Source: Pukyongia sp. (GTDB taxonomy: Bacteria > Bacteroidota > Bacteroidia > Flavobacteriales > Flavobacteriaceae). From it: a DNA stretch of 41,425 bases. The notes below the pieces were generated by a model, which saw nothing but the letters and a program-made list of their open reading frames with translations, was not told the origin of the DNA and did no database searches. A program made the position numbers and the translations under genes. Every line of letters begins with the position of its first letter. Within the stretch, counting starts at the first letter, position 1. Below, piece by piece: positions 8,151-15,870 of the stretch. Where the stretch lies: the NCBI GenBank assembly GCA_030148705.1, contig JASBSY010000012.1, forward strand, positions 1 through 41,425, in the 5' to 3' direction.

Positions 8151-8182
8151 AAAAAAGTCATCCTGAAAAGGATGACTTTTTT
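8151..8182. terminator. Bidirectional terminator between convergent genes
   Basis: A perfect 13-bp stem (8151-8163 with 8170-8182, core GTCATCC/GGATGAC) has A-runs and T-runs on both flanks. It can end the lipoprotein 2 transcript and the M28 peptidase transcript. Confidence 0.9.
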
Positions 8183-8199
8183 ATTTAGTGGAGCCATAA

Positions 8200-9681
8200 T
8201 TAATTTCCGTAAAGGCTTTTACCCGCGTCTTCGTATTTATCACCCTTATTCCACTGTGGCTTAACATCGTCGTTGGCGATCTTCCTGCCCGAAAGCACAT
8301 AAGCCCGGAAAAATTTCTCCAGGTAGTCATAATCCAGCGTATTTGCATGGTCGCCGGGCTGATGATAATACTTGGTCACTTCCCCGTCGAAAGAGGTAAA
8401 CCCCATCGAGAAAGTAGGCGCTGGGATACCCTTGGCGGCAAAATGAACATTGTCGCTGCGGTCGAACAAACCTTGTTCGGGTGCCGGATCTTCAATGGCA
8501 GTTAGGCCAAATTCGGATGCGGCCTCCTTAATATTCTTTTCAGCCGATGTTCGTTCCAGTCCGACGATTGTAGCCTTCGAAGTATCATTGTATCCGCCGT
8601 TGTCACTGTTAAAGCAAAATACCATCTGATTTAACGGCAATACAGGGTTTTCAACATAATACTGGCTACCCAGAAGACCTTTTTCCTCTGCGGTGAAGAG
8701 AATAAACAAGGCAGATCGCTTGGTAGGATATTTTGCCAGGTTTTTGGCCATGCTCAATACGGTGGTAGTTCCCACGGCGTTATCTCTAGCACCGTTATAG
8801 ATAGTATCACCACTTGCATCGGGCTGTCCAATCCCAACGTGATCGTAATGCGCCGAATAGATGATATATTCATTCTTTAATGTAGGATGGGTGCCTTCCA
8901 CAATTCCTATTACATTTTGTGAGATTACAGGCTCTACCTTGCCTTTGGACATTTGGAGCTTTATTGGGATGACCGACCTTGCTTCCACGTCCATTTGCAG
9001 ACTTCCGTATTCATCCTGCACCCATATATGCGGAAAGCCCTCGTCTTTTTTATTGGGAGATGATTCGTTTACTGCCTTTAATTTTTCCGACATAAATTCG
9101 TGCTCTACATACCTCCAGATACTTGCATCGATCTTAACGAGTTCAATGATGCCTAAAGCACCTGCTTCTCGCGCCAGTTGTGCTTTTTTTTCAGCGAGAC
9201 TATAGATAGCTATGGCAGAACTGTTAGCGGGACTGCCCCCTTTTACAAGGACGATTTTCTTACTTACATCCTTACCCTTGTAATCCTCTTCCAGTCCGTA
9301 ACCTACGTTCACGACATTATCGGAGTATTTAATCGTACCCTGTCCCACCGCGACCTTACGCTTATACTCTTTCCCGTCCAGTTCGAATAAAATTCCGGCA
9401 GGTGGATGGACTTTTTCCATTTTAACTTGTTGATAATAATCTCCCGTTTTCGGGTTGGGCTTTACGCCGTAACTCCTTAAGGTGTTGGCCAGGTATGAAG
9501 CTGCTATCTTGTTTTCCGGTGTACCTGCTTCTCGCCCTTTTAAGAGATCGTCTGCCAGAAAATAAATATGGCCTTCAATGGTATGCTTGTTCACAGTTTC
9601 CGCAACCAGCTCTGTCTCGGTCTGGGCATGACTGCAAAGAGTAATAGCTGCTGAAAAAACAGCCAGGATGATTTTTTTCAT
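8200..9681 (-). CDS. Secreted M28-family zinc metallopeptidase
   Basis: The 493-aa product has a signal peptide (AVFSAAITLCSHA) and an M28 catalytic domain with an inserted PA-like domain (about residues 125-215, KKIVLVKGG, ALGIIEL). The two-zinc centre is visible: HYDH at about 278-281, GARDN with the bridging Asp, FTAEEKGLLGSQYY with the catalytic and metal Glu, NSDNGG, and a late His in YYHQPGDHANTLDYDYL. Members are aminopeptidases or carboxypeptidases acting in the periplasm or outside. It lies 40 nt downstream of receptor 2 on the same strand, so read-through is possible, but a TATCTTTG element in the gap suggests its own housekeeping promoter. Confidence 0.92.
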   Translation of the reverse strand: MKKIILAVFSAAITLCSHAQTETELVAETVNKHTIEGHIYFLADDLLKGREAGTPENKIAASYLANTLRSYGVKPNPKTGDYYQQVKMEKVHPPAGILFELDGKEYKRKVAVGQGTIKYSDNVVNVGYGLEEDYKGKDVSKKIVLVKGGSPANSSAIAIYSLAEKKAQLAREAGALGIIELVKIDASIWRYVEHEFMSEKLKAVNESSPNKKDEGFPHIWVQDEYGSLQMDVEARSVIPIKLQMSKGKVEPVISQNVIGIVEGTHPTLKNEYIIYSAHYDHVGIGQPDASGDTIYNGARDNAVGTTTVLSMAKNLAKYPTKRSALFILFTAEEKGLLGSQYYVENPVLPLNQMVFCFNSDNGGYNDTSKATIVGLERTSAEKNIKEAASEFGLTAIEDPAPEQGLFDRSDNVHFAAKGIPAPTFSMGFTSFDGEVTKYYHQPGDHANTLDYDYLEKFFRAYVLSGRKIANDDVKPQWNKGDKYEDAGKSLYGN

Positions 9682-9703
9682 GATGAATGATTTTTAATTC
9701 GGC

Positions 9704-9711
9704 CAAAGATA
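9704..9711 (-). promoter_or_regulatory. Candidate -7 element for the M28 peptidase gene
   Basis: Minus-strand TATCTTTG fits TAnnTTTG and lies 22 nt before the ATG, inside the short gap after receptor 2. No matching TTG element is evident upstream. Confidence 0.4.
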
Positions 9712-9721
9712 CATAATTCGC

Positions 9722-12232
9722 CTAGAAACTTAATCGAAATGTAGCGTTAGGCGTGAATGACAAAGCGTGTTCACCCATCTTTTCGGCCTTGTTATTATTA
9801 TCAATTCGGAAGAAATAATTGAGTTGGTTGGTAGTGTGAAGAAGATTCCAGAACGACAGTCCTGCAAAGGCTTCAATTTTCCGGCCGATATTAAAGGTGT
9901 AGGTGCCCGAAAGGTCGATTCGGAGGTAATCGGCAATATTCGAATCATTGGGACTGTCGAAATTAAGATCGCCATTCACTATTTCCATTCCTTGGACCAA
10001 ATTTGTAATAGGTTTACCGCTGCGCCAATTGAGCCCTGCCGACACTTTAAATTGGTTTGGCGCATAGGTGATGCCATAGGTGAAGCTGTGCCGGATATCT
10101 ATATTATTTGGGAAGTCTGAAGGTTCGAGTTCCTCGAAGGTGTAATTGTTCTCGGCATACGAATAGCTAAGCCAGGTATTGATATTATGAAAGCGCTTGT
10201 CGAGTAAAATATCGATCCCGGTTACGAAATATTCACCGTGAGTTCTCGTACTTTCGAACTGATTTTGAAACCCCTGGCTCTGGGTAGTGATACCGGTGAT
10301 TTTCTTCACATAGGATTCGAAATTAACCAGCCACCCGTCACGACTGTAATTAACACCTGCCGAAAACTGCTGCCCTTTAAGAATCGGTATTCTTCCGGGG
10401 CTTGATAATACCCACCGGCGATTCTCAACTCCGAGAAAGTCATTCTGGAAGTCGATGATCTGGGAAGTTGTCTGACTTTTTAATTCCCCGGCAATATCCA
10501 CTGAAAAATACGACCAGAAGCGGTGATTTATACTGAAACGGGGCTCCAACAGTATTTCGTCGAACTTTTCAATTTGATTGAGGCGTAAGCCGGCTACAAA
10601 AGTGGTATTCTTTGTGGGAGTTCGCATTTTAAATTCAGAAAATACACTCTGGGTGCGCAACACCTGTTCATCGGTAATTTCAAAAAACGGATTATTGATT
10701 TGCTCAAAATTAGTTATACCTGTTTCATTGAATTGATAACCCGCCATGACGTTGCTGTTCTCAGTTATCGAGAACCGGCCCATCACCTTTATACCCGATT
10801 CCAGCAGTTCGTTTGTTTGCAAGAGTCGCTGTGCATTAAGGATATCAAAATTCGTGGCCTGCAGCTCGTATTGGGTGGCGTAAAACTGGATCTCGGAGTT
10901 AAAATATTCACTCCATTGTCTTTTATAATTAATACCGGCAGAGATGTTATCCTGCCCCAGTTCACTTTGAAGCGACTGCCTTTCGCCGTCGACGACAGCC
11001 GTTTCCAGGAACTCCAGCTTATTGCCTAAAAACAACAGGTTTAACCTTAATTTGTCTTTGAAGGTTGGTTTATACTGAAAGCGAAGATGCGAATCGTAAA
11101 AGGTAAAATCATCGTTAGATGCCATTTGTATCTCATTGTTGGAAACGACTTCCGTATTTTGAAATGCCTGATCGAAATAAGAAGTATACGTAGGTGTTTC
11201 CAGGAGATTATTAAAAGATTTTCTGCCGGCAACCTGCAGGGACGCCTTGTTGCCTAATGGCAGATCTAAAAAAGCGTCGGTGCTTATTAGGTTGATGCCC
11301 CAGCCACCCGAAATGTCGGTATTGATCTCGTTGTCGCCTTCCATACTTATGATTCCCGAAACACCGTCGCCGAATTCGGCACTACTGCCGTTTTTTATAA
11401 CTGTTACTTTTTTGGTCAAGAACGGATTGAATGCTGAAATAAGACCAAAGAAATGACCACTCTGATACATCTTTATCCCATCCCAGAGGATAAGGTTCTG
11501 GTCATTGGTGCCTCCCCGAATATTGATGTAAGACACCTGCTCATTAACACTTTGAATTCCGGGTAAGGCCTGTATGGTTTGAAGCACATCCGGCTCGATC
11601 AATCCGGGCACTATGTCGAATTCATCGTAGTCTACGGTAATGGACCCATTTGCGTTTTTAGTGATTCCGCGTGCGAGATAATTAACAAGGGTCACGGTGT
11701 TCAGGAATTCAATCTTCCGGTAAAGTACTGTTGATAAACATCCGGTGGAAGGGAGTTCGGCCGTATTGATTGCCTTTTGCTCATAACCGGTATGTGATAC
11801 GATTATTTCTTCCGAAGCACCCCTGTACAGAAATGAAATCACCCCATTGGAGTCCGTACCCAGTTGCTGATAGGGGGTTCTAACGGCTACGTTCTCGAAA
11901 GCCGATCCGCTTTCAAATTTAAGCACATTTATACAACCCATGAACAGGTTGGTCTTTAGACTAACTGCAACTGTATTGTCTTCTAATATGGTGAAATCGA
12001 AGAGGGTATTACTGCTTAACCAATCCACGGCTTCCGAAAGTGACTCCGCTTCGGGGACCTGCGAAAAATGATTAGTGATATCGACATCCTTGTAGGCAAA
12101 GACACAGGAATATTGTTGCTCGATGATATCAAAAACCTGGCGAAGGGAATTGCTGTTGTCAGGGGTTTGCCCTGTCAAAGAATTTAAATTAAGAATAAAA
12201 AAAAGTAATACTAACTTTCTTAAATAGGTCAC
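9722..12232 (-). CDS. TonB-dependent receptor with STN signalling domain (module 2)
   Basis: This 836-aa outer-membrane receptor is a paralogue of the one at 202-2772. A signal peptide (LVLLFFILNLNSLTG) is followed by an STN domain at about residues 28-93 (LRQVFDIIEQQYSCVFAYKD), a carboxypeptidase-regulatory-like domain at about 97-170, and a plug at about 205-310 (QALPGIQSVNEQVSYINIRG, QSGHFFGLISAFNP). The beta-barrel ends in FRLSF. The plug wording (QSGHFFGLI..FNP) is almost shared with receptor 1, but the STN and beta domains are diverged, which suits different partners or ligands. The ATG overlaps the fecR stop by 4 nt (ATGA), a sign of translational coupling and a good reason for this start. 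Confidence 0.93.
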   Translation of the reverse strand: MTYLRKLVLLFFILNLNSLTGQTPDNSNSLRQVFDIIEQQYSCVFAYKDVDITNHFSQVPEAESLSEAVDWLSSNTLFDFTILEDNTVAVSLKTNLFMGCINVLKFESGSAFENVAVRTPYQQLGTDSNGVISFLYRGASEEIIVSHTGYEQKAINTAELPSTGCLSTVLYRKIEFLNTVTLVNYLARGITKNANGSITVDYDEFDIVPGLIEPDVLQTIQALPGIQSVNEQVSYINIRGGTNDQNLILWDGIKMYQSGHFFGLISAFNPFLTKKVTVIKNGSSAEFGDGVSGIISMEGDNEINTDISGGWGINLISTDAFLDLPLGNKASLQVAGRKSFNNLLETPTYTSYFDQAFQNTEVVSNNEIQMASNDDFTFYDSHLRFQYKPTFKDKLRLNLLFLGNKLEFLETAVVDGERQSLQSELGQDNISAGINYKRQWSEYFNSEIQFYATQYELQATNFDILNAQRLLQTNELLESGIKVMGRFSITENSNVMAGYQFNETGITNFEQINNPFFEITDEQVLRTQSVFSEFKMRTPTKNTTFVAGLRLNQIEKFDEILLEPRFSINHRFWSYFSVDIAGELKSQTTSQIIDFQNDFLGVENRRWVLSSPGRIPILKGQQFSAGVNYSRDGWLVNFESYVKKITGITTQSQGFQNQFESTRTHGEYFVTGIDILLDKRFHNINTWLSYSYAENNYTFEELEPSDFPNNIDIRHSFTYGITYAPNQFKVSAGLNWRSGKPITNLVQGMEIVNGDLNFDSPNDSNIADYLRIDLSGTYTFNIGRKIEAFAGLSFWNLLHTTNQLNYFFRIDNNNKAEKMGEHALSFTPNATFRLSF

Positions 12233-13125
12233 TGTCGGTTGTTTTTGAGAACAACATTTTTACCGTTAATACTATAAGACAAGTTAAGAGGAATTGTAAT
12301 CGCCTGCAAGGCGGTTTCTAAGTTTTCGTGAGAAAATGTTCCTGTAAAGGCTGTAGTGTTGTCTACAGGCGTACCGGTGATTTCGATATCGTACTGACGT
12401 TCCAGTTCGCTTACTACCTGGTGAAAAGGGACACTTTTAAAAATTGTTTTTTGGTCCAGCCATTCCGGGTACTCGGCCCGGGTGGATTCGGCAAATATCT
12501 CACTGCCCAGCGATTTAAATGATTGTCCTGCAGCCAACAGCTGCTTTTTATTGTTAAAAACCACTTCAACCCGGCCTTCATAACAAACCACCTCGAAAAA
12601 ACCGGGACGATCCTTTACTTTGAACTGGGTGCCTATAACGCGGATTGTACCCTGAGGAGTGGACACGGAGAATGTACTGCCACCGGCCACCTTAAAATAG
12701 GCTTCTCCTTTAAGGCTCAACTCCCTTTTTTCAGGCCAGTCGTTTGCGTCGTAAGTAAGTAGAGACTCTGCATTCAATATTACTTCGGAAGAATCGGGCA
12801 AACGAAGTTCGGTTGTGATTCCATTCTGAGCATGATGTGATGTGGTTGAAGAATTCAGAAAATAGAGAGTTCCCAAGCAAACTACCAGAATAGCAGCAAT
12901 TGCCGAAATACTCTGCAATAGTGGTCTGGTTTTGCGTTGATGCTTTAGCTTTTCCTGAAGTAAAAGGTAACTCTTTTCATTGTCTAAAGCAGGAGATTTA
13001 AACAATTTGGCCGTTTCAGATATCTTGTGATAAGAACCGGAAGCATCCAGTTTGTTGAAGGCCTCCAGTTCACTATCATCAAGGTTAAAGTCTAACCATT
13101 TAGAAATTAAATCTTTCTTTTTCAT
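12229..13125 (-). CDS. FecR-family anti-sigma factor (module 2)
   Basis: The 298-aa protein repeats the FecR layout: cytoplasmic N-terminus (MKKKDLISKWLDFNLDDSEL), one membrane span at about residues 72-90 (SAIAAILVVCLGTLYFLNS), FecR domain at about 100-195 (LRLPDSSEVILNAESLLTYD, GEAYFKV, VIGTQFKV), and a C-terminal DUF4974 region (FKSVPFHQVVSELERQYDIE...TALQAITIPLNLSYSINGK). It overlaps the receptor gene by 4 nt and starts 56 nt after the sigma gene. The gap contains an ECF-type promoter (13140-13170). Expected to hold sigma 2 inactive until receptor 2 signals. Confidence 0.93.
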   Translation of the reverse strand: MKKKDLISKWLDFNLDDSELEAFNKLDASGSYHKISETAKLFKSPALDNEKSYLLLQEKLKHQRKTRPLLQSISAIAAILVVCLGTLYFLNSSTTSHHAQNGITTELRLPDSSEVILNAESLLTYDANDWPEKRELSLKGEAYFKVAGGSTFSVSTPQGTIRVIGTQFKVKDRPGFFEVVCYEGRVEVVFNNKKQLLAAGQSFKSLGSEIFAESTRAEYPEWLDQKTIFKSVPFHQVVSELERQYDIEITGTPVDNTTAFTGTFSHENLETALQAITIPLNLSYSINGKNVVLKNNRQ

Positions 13126-13139
13126 ATCAATTTCTGTTA

Positions 13140-13170
13140 ATAGAACAATTAGCCGGCAAAAATTCCTACC
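13140..13170 (-). promoter_or_regulatory. ECF-type promoter before fecR (module 2)
   Basis: On the minus strand GGTAGGAATTTT (13170-13159) and GTTCTAT (13146-13140) keep the 24-nt register. The -10 ends 14 nt before the fecR ATG. Its -35 flank (GGAATTTT) matches that of lipoprotein 3 rather than the module 1 promoters. Confidence 0.72.
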
Positions 13171-13181
13171 CCCCGGTTCAA

Positions 13182-13697
13182 TTAAATTCCTTCAATATCC
13201 TCTCGTAGCTTTTCCAGGGCACTATAGATGCGCTTTTCGACGGCTTTTCTAGAGATATTTAAGATTTCCGCTATCTCTTTATGTCGCTTACCTTCCACCC
13301 GGTTCAACATAAAGGCAACCCGCTGTGCTTCGGTTAGGTTCGCCAGGGCGGTTTCAAATTTCTCGAGATATTCCTTTTCTTCCAGGACAAACTGAGGTGA
13401 TTCCGCAGTTAGGTTGGTTTTTATGGTCTTTTGAAATTTAAGCACTACTTTTTTGTGCTTGATATCGTTTAAGGTAAGATTGTTGATTACCGTAAACAGG
13501 TAACTTTTGGCCTTATCCGGAGAAACTTTCTTACAATTCCGCCACAATTTTATAAACGCTTCATGAACCTTATCCTCCGGATCGAATTGCTCCCCGAATT
13601 TGTAAAAGATAAAATCGTGTAAATCCTTCGAATACCGTCTATAGAGTTTGGAAAACAACTGTTCATTACAAACATCTTTATTTAAAGGGGTTGGCAT
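13182..13697 (-). CDS. ECF RNA polymerase sigma factor, FecI-like (module 2)
   Basis: The 171-aa product has region 2 (about residues 12-62: LYRRYSKDLHDFIFYKFGE, PEDKVHEAFIKLWRNCKKV) and region 4 (about 113-168: AQRVAFMLNRVEGKRHKEIA, ISRKAVEKRIYSALEKLRED). It is clearly paralogous to the sigma factor at 3696-4202, with the same downstream fecR and receptor. It is divergent from lipoprotein 3, whose ECF-type promoter lies in the 85-nt gap. A TATATTTA sequence at 13712-13719 on the minus strand is a near match to the housekeeping -7 element. Confidence 0.94.
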   Translation of the reverse strand: MPTPLNKDVCNEQLFSKLYRRYSKDLHDFIFYKFGEQFDPEDKVHEAFIKLWRNCKKVSPDKAKSYLFTVINNLTLNDIKHKKVVLKFQKTIKTNLTAESPQFVLEEKEYLEKFETALANLTEAQRVAFMLNRVEGKRHKEIAEILNISRKAVEKRIYSALEKLREDIEGI

Positions 13698-13733
13698 CTG
13701 GAGATTTTTCGTAAATATAAAAATATATTATAT

Positions 13734-13764
13734 GGTGGGAATTTTATATTTTGAGTTGTTATAT
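13734..13764 (+). promoter_or_regulatory. ECF-type promoter before lipoprotein 3
   Basis: GGTGGGAATTTT (13734-13745) and GTTATAT (13758-13764) have the same 24-nt register as the other four copies. The -10 ends 18 nt before the ATG at 13783. This position rules out the longer reading frame beginning at 13648, whose first 45 codons would cover the promoter and overlap the divergent sigma gene. Confidence 0.72.
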
Positions 13765-13782
13765 AACCAAACAGGCACTCCC

Positions 13783-14433
13783 ATGAAATACCTCGTGTAT
13801 TTTTTATTACTAATCGGAATTATCTCTTGTCAGGAGGAACAGCTATTAATAGTTGAGGAACAACCCGATGAGGCACTCACAATCGACGAGCAGCTACGTG
13901 ATTTAGTTGTCTCGGTAGCAGCTCATGACGGATCCTTCGACGATGTCGTGGACAATTCGTCCTGTTTCAGTATCGATTTTCCATATGTGTGCACGTATAA
14001 CGGGCATGAGTACCCGATGAATTCACGGCAAAGTCTTGAGCCCTGGAATAAGGGGGATGTACTAATACCTGTTTTTCCGGTCACGATTACTTTTGCAAAT
14101 CATCTTAAAGCAGAAGTTCCCGATGCGGAAACCTATAAGAATTTAATTGCGCTGTGTGCCAGTGGCGATCTGTTCGACGAGATTATTAATTGCGTGGATC
14201 TGGTTTATCCCATAAGCATCTCAACCTACGACAAAGTATCTTCCAATTTTGAGACGCTCACCCTTAATCATGACAAACAGACTTTTGAAACCATCGTTGA
14301 CTTCAATGAGAATATATTGGTAAGCGTTAATTATCCAATTCAAATAGAATTAGAAAACGAGGTTGTCCTCACAATATACTCTAACGATATGCTGAAAAAC
14401 GAAATTCTGGATATCGTACCGTTTTGTGAGTAA
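13783..14433 (+). CDS. Surface lipoprotein 3 (two Cys-Cys modules)
   Basis: I chose the start at 13783, giving 216 residues, because it begins a clean lipoprotein signal peptide (YFLLLIGIISC, lipid Cys16, followed by QEEQ) just after the ECF-type promoter. The protein has the two Cys-to-Cys modules of the family, Cys61-Cys125 and Cys137-Cys215 (CVDLVYPISISTYDK, VNYPIQIELENEV), with an extra Cys70 in the first, but lacks the beta repeats and Gly linkers of lipoproteins 1 and 2. The Cys-Cys module is therefore the common part of all three and may be the functional core. Function unknown. It is divergent from sigma gene 2 and probably belongs to the sigma 2 regulon. Confidence 0.88.
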   Translation: MKYLVYFLLLIGIISCQEEQLLIVEEQPDEALTIDEQLRDLVVSVAAHDGSFDDVVDNSSCFSIDFPYVCTYNGHEYPMNSRQSLEPWNKGDVLIPVFPVTITFANHLKAEVPDAETYKNLIALCASGDLFDEIINCVDLVYPISISTYDKVSSNFETLTLNHDKQTFETIVDFNENILVSVNYPIQIELENEVVLTIYSNDMLKNEILDIVPFCE

Positions 14434-14460
14434 CCCGCTTATGTTTAGTTATGTTAATTG

Positions 14461-14486
14461 ACCCTCCTTAGCGGAGGGTTTTTTTT
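14461..14486 (+). terminator. Terminator after lipoprotein 3
   Basis: Stem ACCCTCC (14461-14467) pairs with GGAGGGT (14473-14479), loop TTAGC, followed by eight T. Confidence 0.9.
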
Positions 14487-14521
14487 GGATTGCTAAGAAG
14501 CCAGGAAATAAGATAAAGAGA

Positions 14522-14545
14522 AACCCCTTCCAAAGTCGGAAGGGG
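14522..14545 (-). terminator. Terminator after the NTF2-like lipoprotein gene
   Basis: Perfect 9-bp stem (14522-14530 with 14537-14545) downstream of the minus-strand stop at 14569, followed on that strand by a T-rich stretch interrupted by C. Confidence 0.7.
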
Positions 14546-14568
14546 TGGGTATTTAGGATAACGAAGCA

Positions 14569-15081
14569 CTACATATCTGTACTATCGACCATTTTCTTTG
14601 CTTCCTCCATTTCCATCTGCGCCATCATAATAGGTGCATTGTCCCAGTATCCATGGGATTTTACAATTTTACCATCTTCAAATTGGGCAGTTATATGTAC
14701 CGGAATACGAAAATTCCTGTCGGAATCTTTCATCGTGCCTTCCCAGGTACCCCAGAAATTCACCCAGGTCTCGCCTTTGTCGGTGACAACCATTTCTACA
14801 TCGCCTTCCTCATCAATAAAACCATAGGAAGACATGGACATCAAAGATTCTTTATTCACGTCTACAGATTCCTGAACACTTATGGAATCCGTACTGTTTC
14901 GGAAAACGTACGCATTTTCAGCATAATGGCTCTTATATCCTTCCCAGTTTCCACTCTCATAATCGGCGATAAGGGCCTTATAGGTATCAATTTCCGCCGA
15001 ACTTTGTGTATAGCGATTTTCTTTTTCCTCGCAGGCTGTAAACACTGCTATAATACAGGTAATCAAAATTAATTTTCTCAT
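14569..15081 (-). CDS. NTF2/SnoaL-like lipoprotein
   Basis: This 170-aa protein has a lipoprotein signal peptide (lipobox FTAC, Cys17). The remainder looks like the cone-shaped NTF2/SnoaL fold: an N-terminal helix pair (TYKALIADYESGNWEGYKSH), a Y.F.NS strand, and the late strands WVNFWGTWEG, HITAQFEDGKIVKSHGYWD. Such domains bind small hydrophobic ligands or act as isomerases, but many exported members have no known reaction. It lies 27 nt after the gene at 15109-15870 and is probably co-transcribed with it. Confidence 0.8.
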   Translation of the reverse strand: MRKLILITCIIAVFTACEEKENRYTQSSAEIDTYKALIADYESGNWEGYKSHYAENAYVFRNSTDSISVQESVDVNKESLMSMSSYGFIDEEGDVEMVVTDKGETWVNFWGTWEGTMKDSDRNFRIPVHITAQFEDGKIVKSHGYWDNAPIMMAQMEMEEAKKMVDSTDM

Positions 15082-15108
15082 TTTATAAGTTGATTTAGTT
15101 AATAGTTA

Positions 15109-15870
15109 CTACTTAGCGGTATAACCCAACTCCGGCCGAATCCAGCCTTGTACGGTTTCTGTTTTGTCAATCAATGACATAAGTTCCCGAAACAAAGCCT
15201 GTCCCTCGGCTCCTAATAATTTGTTGTTCTCCGAGGTCATGCTTTCGTAAGCGGCCGGATCGGATGCGGCAACAGCCACCATAAAATAAGTGCCATTGGC
15301 ACCAAAACCGCTTTTATATACCCTGTAGTGTAGTTTCGATCCTTTTTTTGCATAGAGCTCCTTGAATTTACCGGCAAGCTCATTGGCCTTTGAATAATTT
15401 TCCGGACTTACATAGAACAATCTGTTGTTTCGATAATTCATTCCGGCGGGAGCCTGATCGATACCTCCGGGCTGATAGGATAATTCCGTGTCCAGGTGAA
15501 GTATATAATCTTCGTGGTCCGTATAGCACTTGTCCATTTTAGACCACATGGCATTCATTTTTTCGTTACCTACCTTCTCGTATAATTCAGCAAAGGTATT
15601 ATTGCCCAATTCGCTATAATCGGCTATGGGAGCAATAAACGAATAGTCGTTATCGATAGAACTAAGCGTGATCCAGTTACCTCCCTGAAAGTTGTGATCT
15701 GAACAGTATTTCACCAGTTCCTTGGTAACAGCTTCATATTCTCCTACCATGGAGGGTTTAACATGATCCACATGTATCCAGTACATTTTTGTTTTTTCTT
15801 GTGCGTTTAGCGCAAAAAGCGGGATAATTACCAATAATGCAATTAATCTTAATTGTTGGATGGTTTTCAT
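15109..15870 (-). CDS. Secreted protein of unknown function
   Basis: The 253-aa product has a signal peptide (LIALLVIIPLFALNAQ) and no family I can name with confidence. It has two similar halves that could be ferredoxin-like alpha-beta units: KMYWIHVDHVKPSMVGEYEA and NRLFYVSPENYSKANELAGK each start a strand-helix pair, and SFIAPIADYSEL and YFMVAVAASDPAAYES are later strands. That pattern recalls dimeric alpha-beta barrel proteins, as an inference only. Probable operon with the NTF2-like lipoprotein gene downstream. Confidence 0.8.
   Translation of the reverse strand: MKTIQQLRLIALLVIIPLFALNAQEKTKMYWIHVDHVKPSMVGEYEAVTKELVKYCSDHNFQGGNWITLSSIDNDYSFIAPIADYSELGNNTFAELYEKVGNEKMNAMWSKMDKCYTDHEDYILHLDTELSYQPGGIDQAPAGMNYRNNRLFYVSPENYSKANELAGKFKELYAKKGSKLHYRVYKSGFGANGTYFMVAVAASDPAAYESMTSENNKLLGAEGQALFRELMSLIDKTETVQGWIRPELGYTAK

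Noticed and set aside
13648-13782. Longer N-terminus for lipoprotein 3 (45 extra codons)
   Set aside because: It overlaps the divergent sigma gene and the ECF-type promoter, and it would bury the lipoprotein signal peptide inside the protein.
202-14433. Classical siderophore-uptake or polysaccharide-utilisation locus
   Set aside because: No siderophore synthesis, ABC permease, SusD or glycoside hydrolase genes accompany the two receptors; the SusD-like tail at 1-137 is on the other strand and separated by a terminator.
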